A stretch of 42,803 nucleotides of DNA from Colwellia sp. BRX10-3 (GCF_014077505.1 NZ_JACGWA010000015.1:1-42803); one strand, 5' to 3'. Numbered from the stretch's first letter, positions 28,337-37,666 are shown. The notes: a model not told the origin generated them from the sequence alone. Program-made: numbers and translations.

Positions 28337-29446
28337 CTAGGCAATTTTTGTGGGGGTCACTGTCAATAAAGCGCGTTGGCCAATAGCGACATTCGCATTA
28401 GGGAAAATAATAGCTTCACCGTCCTGCAGAGTTTTCACTGCTTTACCCCCATCCATCGCTAGTACATGACCTTGTGGAAAGTCAGTAAAGTTTTCAACGT
28501 CGTCAGCAAAAGTTAATGAAAAGTCTTCATGGTGACGATCAATAACTTGTGATATTTCATAAAGATTAAAATCGCTATCTTGATATGGCGGTAATTCAAG
28601 GTCTTGGCCTGAAACAAACTTGGTTAAAGTTTCACGAACCTGCACAAACTTGCTCATATCATTTTCACCAAATGGACGAACTTTACCTAGCTCTACAGTA
28701 AAAGCATCAGCGCCAAATTCATTTGACGAAAAATAGCTAAAGGTCGTGGTCGGAGAATGTGACAACAAAACAGTACTAACACCACAAGCATTAAGAAACT
28801 GCAGCTGACTCTTTTTACGTGGCGCACCATGTAAAAAAGGATAAACAGCAAATTTATCACATTTTGAACCACGTATTGCAGTATGTAAATCATAATGACA
28901 ACGACTGCGTTCGCCGCCATTAGCACATAGCAATTGGCTACCTGCTTGAAAAAAATTTCGGACCGTATTTTCTAATAACAAAGCACGATGACGTTCTTTG
29001 TTAATTAAGCCTGCGCCTTGCCCTTGGTCTTGTGAATGACCACCAGAAAACAAACGATTCATGTTTTCTTCAACAAAACGCTCTGCAATATTCATTGATG
29101 CAGGGTTACCAAAAATAAATAACACCCGTTCCGCTAACGGCAATTCGCCACGAATTAATTGGCCAATAATATCACTACAAATCTCAATTGGAGCAGTTTC
29201 ATTACCATGCACTGCGCTTGATAAAACGATATCGTGACTGCTGTCACGATCAACTGGCTCAAAAGTAATTAGCCCTGTTTCCAAAACGGTTACTTTACTT
29301 TTAGTTTGCGATGCTTGATGAGTGACATCAAAACTGAAAGCACCACAGGGTAAAGACCATTCATGGGCTCGGGTCATTGATAAAAAATCACCACTTTTTT
29401 GTAAAGTTGATGCGAAGGCATTGGTTGTGCTTGGAAAATCACTCAC
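28337..29446 (-). CDS. astE: Succinylglutamate desuccinylase AstE
   Basis: Zinc carboxypeptidase-like enzyme, 369 aa, for the last step of the arginine succinyltransferase pathway (succinylglutamate to glutamate and succinate). The zinc ligands are visible as H80 and E83 (AVHGNETAP) and H188 (DLHTAIRGS), and the block NPASMNIAERFVEENMNRLF is highly family-specific. It starts at GTG with AGGTG upstream. It stands alone: no astA, astB, astC or astD is next to it, so the rest of the pathway must lie elsewhere. It is longer than E. coli AstE (322 aa), mainly by N-terminal and internal additions. Confidence 0.9.
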   Translation of the reverse strand: MSDFPSTTNAFASTLQKSGDFLSMTRAHEWSLPCGAFSFDVTHQASQTKSKVTVLETGLITFEPVDRDSSHDIVLSSAVHGNETAPIEICSDIIGQLIRGELPLAERVLFIFGNPASMNIAERFVEENMNRLFSGGHSQDQGQGAGLINKERHRALLLENTVRNFFQAGSQLLCANGGERSRCHYDLHTAIRGSKCDKFAVYPFLHGAPRKKSQLQFLNACGVSTVLLSHSPTTTFSYFSSNEFGADAFTVELGKVRPFGENDMSKFVQVRETLTKFVSGQDLELPPYQDSDFNLYEISQVIDRHHEDFSLTFADDVENFTDFPQGHVLAMDGGKAVKTLQDGEAIIFPNANVAIGQRALLTVTPTKIA

Positions 29447-29528
29447 GCGGTTTCACCTATAGTCATAGTAGAATTTATTTGAGAAGCTTAGATTGCATTA
29501 CGCCAGCACTCATTAATTATTGCGCGCT

Positions 29529-29534
29529 ATTATA
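29529..29534 (-). promoter_or_regulatory. Possible astE -10 element
   Basis: A perfect TATAAT followed by AGCGCGC lies on the minus strand 83 bp before the astE start. The -35 (GGACGT at 16 bp) is poor. The rest of the 585-bp gap 29447-30031 contains only short hairpins (for example GGCTTT-CT-AAAGCC near 29769) and no supported gene. Confidence 0.35.
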
Positions 29535-30031
29535 CAAGATTTAAAGAGATACGTCCTTGTGATGAAAATTAAATCTTATAAATGAGTACTCTTTGAATGC
29601 TGTCTTTAGCATTCCCTAACTTTTTTGTAGCTTTTTTTAAAGTGCTCATGGTGAGTTAATGTCTATTTACTATCAATTGCCAAAATCAGTGTAAATAACT
29701 ACTGATATAAAGGCAGTTCAAAGTGTCATTTTGGTTGCCATATGGTTGCAGGTGAATCATACCTACTGGCTTTCTAAAGCCCATCAGTAATAAAGACAAA
29801 CAAGTACGCTCTTTACGACCTAATTTAAATGTCTTTAATTAGCCTCTATTCTGTTTAATAGCATTGAACAAACGCCCTAGTTAAATCAAACTTTTGTCTA
29901 CGAGAGATATTCCATAGCTTTCTTATGCATTGATATTATGGGATATTACTAAATCGCAACTCATATTTGACCTTAGGCTTTATTGTTTTTAGCCTAACAA
30001 CTTTAACTTACAGGAAGTAGGAAATTCAAAA

Positions 30032-30760
30032 ATGTATAAAAATTTTATGTTAGCTTTTTTTATTATATTAGTGGCTGGATGTAGCAGCCCTATTCGAGTA
30101 TTGGATCAATCCGAGCAAAAATTAATTAATTACCCACAAGTTGGAGAAGTGGTATCCAAAAAAATTGGTGATGTAATTTTAGCTAAGGGAATTCAAACAT
30201 TTGGAGAGGCAGCTAAAGTCATAGCAGAAACTCAATTTAATAAAAAAGATGGTGAATCATCCATGATGACCTGTGCCCTAAGTGTGGTCCCTGACACTGC
30301 ATATATGCGAGGAGTGTATGAAACAAAAAGTACATCAGCAGATTGCTATGGCCCCGTCCTTTTTAGACGTACTCTTGCTGATGGGAATACAAACTGGAAC
30401 TGCCCAGGGAACCCTCTTATTATAGGTGATATTTGTAAAGAGCAAGATGGAAAGATATTTCTAGCTATTGCTAGCCATAAAACATATTTGAAACAAGATT
30501 TTGAAAATATTAAGTTTTCAAAGATGGTAATAAAAGGAAAAGATAATTTTGTACAGGAAATTATTTACAATGGTCGTTCAGGTAATAATGTGAAGTTTGT
30601 TTATAGAGAGCTGTCTGAAAGCCTAGTAAAACCTATTTTCTTTCAAGAGCTAGAATATGACATATCACAATCACAGATAGTTAATTTTAAAAATGTAAGT
30701 ATCGAGGTTGTAAGTGCGACTAATACTGATATAAATTACAGATTAATTAGCAATTTTTAG
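30032..30760 (+). CDS. Predicted lipoprotein of unknown function
   Basis: Not recognised. The 242-aa product begins with a lipoprotein signal peptide ending in the lipobox VAGC (lipidated Cys17), so it should be membrane-anchored outside the cytoplasm. The mature part is mostly beta-strand-like, with four further cysteines (near MTCALS, ADCYGP, WNCPG and DICKE) that could form disulfides. A GGAAG and a GGAAA sit before the ATG. Monocistronic, with gene-poor flanks (585 and 397 bp) and low GC, which suggests accessory status. Confidence 0.7.
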   Translation: MYKNFMLAFFIILVAGCSSPIRVLDQSEQKLINYPQVGEVVSKKIGDVILAKGIQTFGEAAKVIAETQFNKKDGESSMMTCALSVVPDTAYMRGVYETKSTSADCYGPVLFRRTLADGNTNWNCPGNPLIIGDICKEQDGKIFLAIASHKTYLKQDFENIKFSKMVIKGKDNFVQEIIYNGRSGNNVKFVYRELSESLVKPIFFQELEYDISQSQIVNFKNVSIEVVSATNTDINYRLISNF

Positions 30761-31157
30761 ATTATGCTCAGTTATAATTAAAACTTAATGATGCCAGCCT
30801 GAGCAACTTCCTCACAGTTACTCTTGCTGGTGGCATTATCGATACGAAATCTAATCCCTATCTCTGTTTATGATCTCATGCTAAAAGTTTCCTCTGTGGT
30901 AGTAATTAGTGTTTTCACTGTTTCTAAAAACGTAAGTTTTGCGAGCAAAAGTAAAAAAACACTCATTGAGGCTAACGCCATTATTATCAGAGTAAACGAC
31001 AAATAATAGTAGGTCATTAGCCGCTAAAGCACTGAGTTTAAATTCACCATTGAGCTAAGTTGACCTATACATTTAATAAGTTTACTGTTTACTTAGAGAC
31101 AATAGCGTATATAGCTAGGCAATATTTGATGGCTAACACCAACTCAATAGGTTATGG
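30761..31157. other. 397-bp intergenic region without a supported gene
   Basis: A short imperfect inverted repeat (GATGCCAGC ... GCTGGTGGCAT, about 30790-30838) is visible just after the lipoprotein gene. A 60-codon plus-strand frame (30824-31006) has no ribosome-binding site and no recognisable features. Nothing else is supported. Confidence 0.4.
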
Positions 31158-32564
31158 ATGACTATTTCTACTGGAAATAAAATTGGATTATTAGGCTTTT
31201 TACTAATATTAGGCATTTGGGCTTATGTCGTTTGTCAGATAATGGGCACTTTTGATCAGAGATCAATTAAGGATAAAAAATACCATGTACGCTCTCTAAA
31301 TATTGCTAATGAGTTACGCCAGAGTTCTGATGATTTGACCCGAATGGCACGCACATTTGTAGTCACTGGTGACGAAATATATGCACAGTACTATTTTGAG
31401 ATAATAGCCATACGCAATGGAATTTCTCCTCGACCAAAAAAATATCCGCCAACCTATTGGTATACCGACTTTGCTTCTGACAGATCAGATTTAACTAGCC
31501 TAGGTAAATCGATCCCATTACAGACACTAATGCGTGAAATGGGATTCACCCCGAGTGAGTTGTTACTTCTCCAACAATCACAAGATCGTTCAGACAGTCT
31601 AATGAAGATAGAGAAACAAGCTTTCGCGGTCATGAAAGGGCTCTATGCTGATGGCGAGGGGAAATATACAATTAAAGGACAGTCAGACAGGGAGCTTGCA
31701 ATCCAACTATTATTTAGCCCTAGATACAATGAGGCAAAAATAGAAATTATGACACCTATTCAAGAATTCATCGAAGCGGTTGAAAATAGATTAATTCATG
31801 AGTCTGACGTGTTCCAAACTAAGCAGCAGCAATATTTATGGTACGCTATTTTACTGCTCCTTATTTCAACGTTCTTGGCACTAATTGCTGCTATTTATGT
31901 AAGAAATAAAATTGTTTTACCCATACTTTTACTCAATAAAGAGGCTCATATAATCACCAAGGGAAATTATAAAGCTCGCAGTAAAGTAGACGTAAAAAAT
32001 GAAATAGGCTCACTCAGCCAAAGTCTAAATGAAATGGCCAACCATATTGAGCAAGATATTGACAAATTTAAGCAACTGGCAGCAACTGATGAGTTAGTCG
32101 GCATCAGCAACCGACGAGCCTTTATTAAGTCTTTAGAGCTTGAATTAGAACGTGCCCATCGTTATCAACTGCCCTTGAGTTTATTAATGTTAGATGTAGA
32201 TAATTTTAAGGTATTTAATGATACTTATGGCCATTGCATTGGCGATGAAGTTTTAAAGACTATTTGTAAAGTTAGTCAATTGGCACTCAGAGAAAATGAC
32301 TTAATGGGACGGATTGGTGGAGAAGAATTTGCCTTTGTTTTGCCCGCTAGCAATATTGATTCTGCATTAATTGTTGCTGAGCGCATACGCGCTGCCGTAG
32401 ATAGTTCCTCTCTTATAGTGGGCCCCAATAAAGTTAAAATTACAGTAAGTATAGGTGCCACTCAATTAACAAAAACGGATGATGTCAGGGTATTCCTCAA
32501 TAGAGCAGATATGGCAATGTATAAAGCAAAAGAAAACGGGCGTAATCAAACCTATTGGGTATAG
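31158..32564 (+). CDS. Membrane-bound diguanylate cyclase (HAMP-GGDEF)
   Basis: The 468-aa product has an N-terminal membrane helix (about 7-28), a periplasmic sensor region (about 30-225) of unassigned helical type, a second helix (about 226-249), a HAMP-like linker (about 250-300) and a GGDEF domain (about 305-468). The catalytic motif reads GGEEF (387-391), an active variant. The feedback site REND is at 378-381, so c-di-GMP synthesis with product inhibition is expected. Part of the sensor (LNIANELRQSSDDLTRMARTF) resembles four-helix-bundle sensors of chemoreceptors. No partner phosphodiesterase is nearby. Confidence 0.9.
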   Translation: MTISTGNKIGLLGFLLILGIWAYVVCQIMGTFDQRSIKDKKYHVRSLNIANELRQSSDDLTRMARTFVVTGDEIYAQYYFEIIAIRNGISPRPKKYPPTYWYTDFASDRSDLTSLGKSIPLQTLMREMGFTPSELLLLQQSQDRSDSLMKIEKQAFAVMKGLYADGEGKYTIKGQSDRELAIQLLFSPRYNEAKIEIMTPIQEFIEAVENRLIHESDVFQTKQQQYLWYAILLLLISTFLALIAAIYVRNKIVLPILLLNKEAHIITKGNYKARSKVDVKNEIGSLSQSLNEMANHIEQDIDKFKQLAATDELVGISNRRAFIKSLELELERAHRYQLPLSLLMLDVDNFKVFNDTYGHCIGDEVLKTICKVSQLALRENDLMGRIGGEEFAFVLPASNIDSALIVAERIRAAVDSSSLIVGPNKVKITVSIGATQLTKTDDVRVFLNRADMAMYKAKENGRNQTYWV

Positions 32565-32791
32565 GGGCAATCGACCTTAACCAACAAAGATTCGTTACTT
32601 AAATTAACGTCGTTATTAACCCTATAATAATTGCCACTTGAACAAAGTTAATACAAAAATAAGTGGCCATTTATTCATCAACAATAGCTATTACTAAGCC
32701 ATTGATAAAACGTAAAACAGCGCTATTAGTTATAAATAATTACAGGCTAAAAATTTTTTAATCGTTTTTTTATAAATTAACAAGTCACGAC

Positions 32792-33007
32792 TTAACCATT
32801 ACAACAACTTTCCCCCTCTTGTATTGGTGGACACTTTACTGTTCCATAGGAGCAATAAACACAGCAATCTCCTTTCAAAGGCTTAAGAAGTGTTTTGCAA
32901 GATTCACATTCATAAAACCACTGACAAGCATTAGTCGGCATTACTTCTATCTTACTATGACCACACTCTGGACAAGTTATGGTTGAATTAGGCTCTATAT
33001 TTTGCAT
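32792..33007 (-). CDS. Cysteine-rich zinc-ribbon protein of the mer locus (GDCCVYCSYG type)
   Basis: The 71-aa protein contains eleven cysteines. They lie in a CPEC pair (12/15), C28, C34/C37 (CESC), the signature GDCCVYCSYGTVKCPP (47-61) and a C-terminal CC pair. Small proteins with this GDCC signature occur beside merC/merT-like transporters. A metal-binding or metallochaperone role is a reasonable inference but not demonstrated. It overlaps the merC 3' end by 13 bp and has a strong GAGGAG site inside merC, so it belongs to the merC transcript. Confidence 0.8.
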   Translation of the reverse strand: MQNIEPNSTITCPECGHSKIEVMPTNACQWFYECESCKTLLKPLKGDCCVYCSYGTVKCPPIQEGESCCNG

Positions 33008-33384
33008 ATTGGCTCCTCAACAGGTTTAACGATATCTAGTATTGACACTATAACCATAAGACAGATACCAACATAAAATAAATAGGTACTCCAATTGTAT
33101 TGCCACAATGGGTAAAGTGTTAGCAAGACTATTATCGGACCAATAACACTCAGTATACCTCTGGTATAATTTTGGTTTTTATACCAATTATATAAGTTCA
33201 CTACCAAAGCCAGTGTTGCAAATATGGGTAACAAGATATTTATAGCTATACCTTCAAAGTGCGATAGAAAGCCTAACCCAAAAGCTGATGCTAGTGAGCC
33301 AAGGGCAGGAAAACATGCAGTACAACTTAAGGCTGCAACCCAAACACCACCTGAGCCAACCTTATCTAAAATTTTATTAATCAT
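32995..33384 (-). CDS. merC: MerC-family mercury uptake membrane protein
   Basis: The 129-aa product has about four membrane helices. The first carries the metal-binding pair C21-x-x-C24 in ALSCTACFPALGSLASAFGLG, as in Tn21 MerC (C23, C26). The family imports Hg(II) across the inner membrane. Its promoter is the MerR-type element directly upstream. No mercuric reductase (merA), merT or merP is in the window, so imported metal has no visible detoxifying enzyme here. Confidence 0.88.
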   Translation of the reverse strand: MINKILDKVGSGGVWVAALSCTACFPALGSLASAFGLGFLSHFEGIAINILLPIFATLALVVNLYNWYKNQNYTRGILSVIGPIIVLLTLYPLWQYNWSTYLFYVGICLMVIVSILDIVKPVEEPICKI

Positions 33385-33415
33385 TTTACACTTCTAGTTA
33401 TGAAAAGATTAAATA

Positions 33416-33447
33416 AGTATAAACTCTGTACATGGGTACAGAGTCAA
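33416..33447 (-). promoter_or_regulatory. MerR-type promoter/operator of merC
   Basis: On the minus strand TTGACT (33447-33442) and TATACT (33421-33416) are separated by 20 bp, the over-long spacer typical of MerR-activated promoters. The spacer region holds the perfect dyad CTCTGTAC-N4-GTACAGAG (33424-33443), matching the GTAC-N4-GTAC core of mer operators. The -35 hexamer overlaps the merR stop codon (33446-33444). Confidence 0.85.
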
Positions 33448-33827
33448 GACCATTTTAGAGAATCTATTAGCGGACAGTTTGCTTGGTCGTTATTAGATTG
33501 ACATGAGTTCGTCATTTCCTTGATGACTTTCTCTAGCCGTTGCAGGTCAGATATTTTATTCTGGATAATATTTAATTTTTGCAATCCTAGTGACTCAACT
33601 TGAGAACAATTACTATCCATTGACATTAATGATGAAACTTCTTTAAGCGAAAAACCAAGGGCTTTCGCTTTGCAGATAAACTGTAATTGTTTGCTAATAG
33701 AATCATCATATAATCGATAACCGTTGAGAGGTTTCTGTGGTTGTTGAATAATACCTTCTCGCTCATAAAAACGAATTGTCTCAACACTTAAGTTGAGCTC
33801 TTTCGCTATTTTCCCTATTGTTTTCAT
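33444..33827 (-). CDS. merR: Hg(II)-responsive transcriptional regulator MerR
   Basis: The 127-aa MerR protein has an N-terminal winged helix (SVETIRFYEREGII), a dimerisation helix and the three Hg-binding cysteines C74, C109 and C118. Their spacing (35 and 9) equals that of Tn501 MerR C82/C117/C126, so mercury sensing is well supported rather than just MerR family. The ATG at 33827 has AGG upstream; a longer frame starts at an ATG 11 codons earlier without such a site. It is codirectional with merC and upstream of it, not divergent as in Tn501. Confidence 0.9.
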   Translation of the reverse strand: MKTIGKIAKELNLSVETIRFYEREGIIQQPQKPLNGYRLYDDSISKQLQFICKAKALGFSLKEVSSLMSMDSNCSQVESLGLQKLNIIQNKISDLQRLEKVIKEMTNSCQSNNDQANCPLIDSLKWS

Positions 33828-34289
33828 TGTGTAACCTGTAACTAAACTAACCTCAATCATAACATCAAAAATCTGAATGTAAGCTCAATTATTGAAGATG
33901 CTAATGGCTTCTTCTAACAATCAAAAATAATAAAACAATCTTTGAACATAACGTGATATTTTTCACACACCCTCACGATTAGTCTCAATGTTGATCTGTT
34001 TAATTTTAGCTGACTCGATTTGCCCTGTTGCACAGAATATCTCTAGAGCAGCAAAGGCAGAAACGCTATAATGTAAACATTACTTGAGTATATCCCACTC
34101 ATTTTTAATCGCTTTATTCCCTTATATAGGGTTTACAATAAATAGAAAGAACAAGGTTATTTTTATACTTTGCTTATCAAAAATTAAATGCTTTGATTAC
34201 TTTATGGCTATTTGTTTAAATTACTTTGTGACTATTTGCTTAACGGCCTTGTCTATAAAGTTATTATTTATAAAATTAAGGTATGAACG
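33828..34289. other. Divergent intergenic region merR/htpX (462 bp)
   Basis: AT-rich. I see no convincing promoter hexamers, mer-type dyad or Cpx/heat-shock site. A 69-codon plus-strand frame (34084-34293, TTG start, no ribosome-binding site) overlaps the htpX start and is probably spurious. Confidence 0.4.
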
Positions 34290-35159
34290 ATGAGAATTTT
34301 ACTGTTTTTAGCCACTAACATTGCCATTATGGCAATTTTAAGTATTACATTTAGCTTATTGGGTCTTGAAGGGGTATTAGCGGAAAATGGTGTCGATTTG
34401 AATCTACAATCGCTACTTATTTATGCCGCAGTTATTGGCTTTAGCGGCTCTTTTATATCCTTGTTTATCTCTAAGTTTATGGCAAAAAGAAGTATGGGTG
34501 TGCAAATAATTGATACACCAAGTGATGAGACACAACGTTGGTTGCTCAATACAGTGCAAGAACAAGCCAAGAAAGCGAATATTGGTATGCCTGAAGTGGG
34601 AATATTTAATCATCCTTCACCCAACGCTTTTGCCACTGGTTGGAATAGAAATAATGCACTCGTAGCCGTTAGTACTGGCTTGCTAAGTCACATGAATAAA
34701 AATGAAGTAGAAGCAGTACTTGCTCATGAAGTAAGCCATGTAGCCAATGGTGATATGGTCACCATGACACTGCTTCAAGGTGTTTTAAATACTTTTGTTG
34801 TTTTCTTATCACGCATTATTGGCCATGTGGTAGACCGTGCAGTATTCAACGTAAAGAGTGGTCACGGGCCTGCATATTGGATTGTTTCAATTGTGGCGCA
34901 AATGGTATTAGGTTTATTGGCAACAATGATCATGATGTGGTTTTCTCGGTATAGAGAATTTAGAGCGGATGAAGGCGGAGCCAGTCTTGCAGGTCGGCAA
35001 AATATGATTGCCGCACTGAGTAAACTAGAGCAACTACAAAACGCACCACAGTTACCTACAGAAATGTCAGCTTTAGCCATTAGCTCGGGTAAAATGAATG
35101 CGCTTTTTTCAAGTCATCCACCATTAGCAAAACGAATAGCGTCACTTAGGATGAATTAA
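34290..35159 (+). CDS. htpX: Membrane-bound zinc metalloprotease HtpX
   Basis: M48 family protease, 289 aa, involved in quality control of inner-membrane proteins. There are two N-terminal membrane helices (about 4-26 and 40-61), the catalytic HEVSH at 146-150 with third ligand E223 in YREFRADEGGA, and two further hydrophobic segments (about 160-180 and 197-217). ATG is preceded by AAGG. sulP follows 15 bp later on the same strand, so the two may form an operon. In E. coli the gene is Cpx/heat-shock controlled; no such site was found here. Confidence 0.96.
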   Translation: MRILLFLATNIAIMAILSITFSLLGLEGVLAENGVDLNLQSLLIYAAVIGFSGSFISLFISKFMAKRSMGVQIIDTPSDETQRWLLNTVQEQAKKANIGMPEVGIFNHPSPNAFATGWNRNNALVAVSTGLLSHMNKNEVEAVLAHEVSHVANGDMVTMTLLQGVLNTFVVFLSRIIGHVVDRAVFNVKSGHGPAYWIVSIVAQMVLGLLATMIMMWFSRYREFRADEGGASLAGRQNMIAALSKLEQLQNAPQLPTEMSALAISSGKMNALFSSHPPLAKRIASLRMN

Positions 35160-35174
35160 CGGTAGGGATCTACA

Positions 35175-36887
35175 GTGTTGTCACGTTTGTATAACTTCAT
35201 GCCGGGTTTAAACACCTTGTGCAACTATGAAAAACAATGGTTTGCTGATGATGTTAAAGCTGCATTGTCCGTTGCCGCAGTTGCGTTACCTGTTGCCATA
35301 GCTTATGCCCAACTCACTGGTGTTAATGCAGCTGTGGGCCTATATTCCTGCGTACTACCTATGTTGGTATATGCTTTATTTGGTACCTCTAAACAGTTAA
35401 TTGTTGGCCCTGATGCCGCGACTTGTGCCGTTATTGCGGCACTTATAACGCCATTGGCCGCGGGTGACAGCATTAAGCATTGGCAATTAGTGATTACCAT
35501 GACAGCCATGACGGGTTTTTGGTGCATAATTGCCAGTAGATTTAAGCTTGGAGTATTGGCTGACTTTTTGTCCAAGCCTATTTTAATGGGCCTATTAAAT
35601 GGTGTTGCGATTACCGTTATTGTCGGTCAATTCTCTAAAATTTTTGGCTTTACCTTTGATGAAAGGTATCTACTTGAGCGTTTAGGAGGCGTGCCCACTT
35701 ACCTAGAACAAACCCACTTTCCAACCTTAGCAATAGCCTTACTTACCCTAGGTATTTATTTTGCTGTTAAACGCCTAAAGCCCTCTTGGCCAGCTTCTAT
35801 GTTCGCCATCGCTTTGGGGGCGACCTTAGTATGGCTATTAAATTTAGAGCAATTTGGCATAAAAACCATTGGTATTGTCGACGGCGGGCTACCTTTATTT
35901 CAAACCCCTTATTTTAATGTTGGTATTATTCGTGAGCTAGTTGTGCCGGCACTTAACTTAGCAATAATAAGCTTTGTCAGTATGATGCTAACTGCCCGCA
36001 GTTTTGCAGCAAAAAATGGCTATGATATTGATGCCGACAAAGAGTTTATGGCTTTAGGTATTGCTAACTTGGCGTCTGCTTTATCTCAAGGTTTTGCGGT
36101 CAGTGGTGCATCATCTCGCACCGCAGTGAATGACGCCAATGGCGGTAAAACACAATTAGTCTCCATAATAGCTGCGGGCATCATTGCCGTTATTGCGCTT
36201 TATTTCACCGCACCCCTTGAATTTATTCCCAGTGCTGCATTGGGTATTGTGTTAATTATTGCTTCTGTTCACTTGCTAGATTTGAAAGTCGTATGGCAAC
36301 TAAGATTAAAAGACCGACAAGCATTTTACTTAACCTTAACCACCTTATTTGCTGTGCTATTTATCGGTGTTATTCCGGGCATAACGCTGGCGGTATTACT
36401 GGGTTTATTTCAATTTATCCGCACAGTTATGCGCCCAACCGACCATATACTCGGTGTTGATATCAACGGTGTGGTGAGAAGTTTAGACGCCAGTGACAAA
36501 GCAAAAGCGGTAGATGGTATTTTTATCTATCGCTTTAATTCGCCATTAACTTACTTTAACTCTAGTTTTTTTAAACGTCGATTATTAGAGCAATATGCAA
36601 GACAAAAAGATGACATTGAGTGCGTAATTATTGATGCGGTTCCCTGCTTCACCCACTTAGATTTAAGTGTAATGGCAATGCTGGCCGATTTAGAAATTAT
36701 ATTTAGAAAACGCGGGGTTCGCCTTGAACTTGCCGGCAGAAAACGTCAACTTCTTGGATGGTTTGAAAAAGCAGATATTAAATCAGGTATCGATGGTATT
36801 TATGTTCATTCTGACTTGTATTTAGCCTTGCGAATAAACCAAAGTAAACAAGTCGAGGATAAAGTGATAGCAGTAACAGAGTCTTAA
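35175..36887 (+). CDS. SulP family anion transporter with STAS domain
   Basis: The 570-aa product has a 10-14-helix SLC26/SulP transport domain (about 25-415) with the family block SVAAVALPVAIAYAQLTGVN and the QGFAVSGASSRTAVN segment. A cytoplasmic STAS domain follows (about 440-550, IDAVPCFTHLDLSVMAMLAD). Substrates in this family include sulfate, bicarbonate and dicarboxylates; which applies here is not determinable. It starts at GTG with TAGGGA upstream, 15 bp after htpX. Confidence 0.9.
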   Translation: MLSRLYNFMPGLNTLCNYEKQWFADDVKAALSVAAVALPVAIAYAQLTGVNAAVGLYSCVLPMLVYALFGTSKQLIVGPDAATCAVIAALITPLAAGDSIKHWQLVITMTAMTGFWCIIASRFKLGVLADFLSKPILMGLLNGVAITVIVGQFSKIFGFTFDERYLLERLGGVPTYLEQTHFPTLAIALLTLGIYFAVKRLKPSWPASMFAIALGATLVWLLNLEQFGIKTIGIVDGGLPLFQTPYFNVGIIRELVVPALNLAIISFVSMMLTARSFAAKNGYDIDADKEFMALGIANLASALSQGFAVSGASSRTAVNDANGGKTQLVSIIAAGIIAVIALYFTAPLEFIPSAALGIVLIIASVHLLDLKVVWQLRLKDRQAFYLTLTTLFAVLFIGVIPGITLAVLLGLFQFIRTVMRPTDHILGVDINGVVRSLDASDKAKAVDGIFIYRFNSPLTYFNSSFFKRRLLEQYARQKDDIECVIIDAVPCFTHLDLSVMAMLADLEIIFRKRGVRLELAGRKRQLLGWFEKADIKSGIDGIYVHSDLYLALRINQSKQVEDKVIAVTES

Positions 36888-37051
36888 ATTTGAAATACTG
36901 AAATGACTTGTTTTTGCGAGTTAAAGTCATTCCAGTCACTCAGGTCATCACTTTACTCACTAGACCTTATCATCGTTTGATTGCATCAGCTTGTGTTTTG
37001 GAAGTAGATTTTTAACCGTCGTCATAGTGTTTAAATTAAAGCGGTGAGGTA

Positions 37052-37555
37052 TTATTCCTCATCTTCTGAATAGCCAACAACTTGATTGGCTATTGAATAT
37101 GAAAAACCCTTTGATATCAAATGACGTAACGCTTTCTGTTTTAACTTCAGTTCTTCAATTGGCGCTTCACCAAACTTTCTTATTTTTAGTGTCAGTGCTT
37201 TATCAAAATAGTCTTCATCTGTTGTCTCTATGGCACTAATACACTCATTAATTATTTGTGATGGAAAACCTTTTGCATAGAGTTTTTCTTTTATTTTATT
37301 TGGGCCGATATTTTTTTCTGAAAGACTAAGCGTCAAGCGTTGTGCATAACGAAGATCATTAATAATGTCTCGCTCAATAAGATATTCTAATGCGGGTTGA
37401 TTAAATTGTGTATCGTCCTTAAATAATAAATTCGCTTTTTGCAGCAATGCTTTAGACGAGTAATCACCATATCGCTCGATCATCCACTGCATGTATGATT
37501 TCACACGCTCATAAGAAATAACTTGTGGCTTGGCGTTTGGCTTTCTCTTATACAT
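37052..37555 (-). CDS. recX: Regulatory protein RecX family
   Basis: The 167-aa product is made of three repeated three-helix units (for example QPALEYLIERDIINDLRYAQRLT, split, and KIKEKLYAKGFPSQII), as in RecX, which binds RecA filaments and inhibits them. No recA is adjacent, in contrast to the usual recA-recX pairing, so it may be a stand-alone RecX paralogue. The start ATG has AGGA about 13 nt upstream. It is convergent with sulP. Confidence 0.8.
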   Translation of the reverse strand: MYKRKPNAKPQVISYERVKSYMQWMIERYGDYSSKALLQKANLLFKDDTQFNQPALEYLIERDIINDLRYAQRLTLSLSEKNIGPNKIKEKLYAKGFPSQIINECISAIETTDEDYFDKALTLKIRKFGEAPIEELKLKQKALRHLISKGFSYSIANQVVGYSEDEE

Positions 37556-37666
37556 GATAATATTAAATCCTATTATTCATTGCCCTTTCATTCTTGAAAA
37601 GCCATTGCTTGAACAGAATCACCACCATCAATCCGAGCTAGGCACTTATTAAGAATGTAAAAAATA

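Noticed and set aside
30824-31006. 60-codon plus-strand frame after the lipoprotein gene
   Set aside because: No Shine-Dalgarno, no recognisable motif, AT-rich composition of a random frame.
33428-33443. CTGT-N8-ACAG inside the merC promoter, which fits the LexA core
   Set aside because: The long promoter spacer, the GTAC-N4-GTAC core and the adjacent merR explain it fully as a MerR operator.
34084-34293. 69-codon plus-strand frame overlapping htpX
   Set aside because: TTG start without ribosome-binding site; hydrophobic only because the DNA is T-rich; htpX has its own AAGG.
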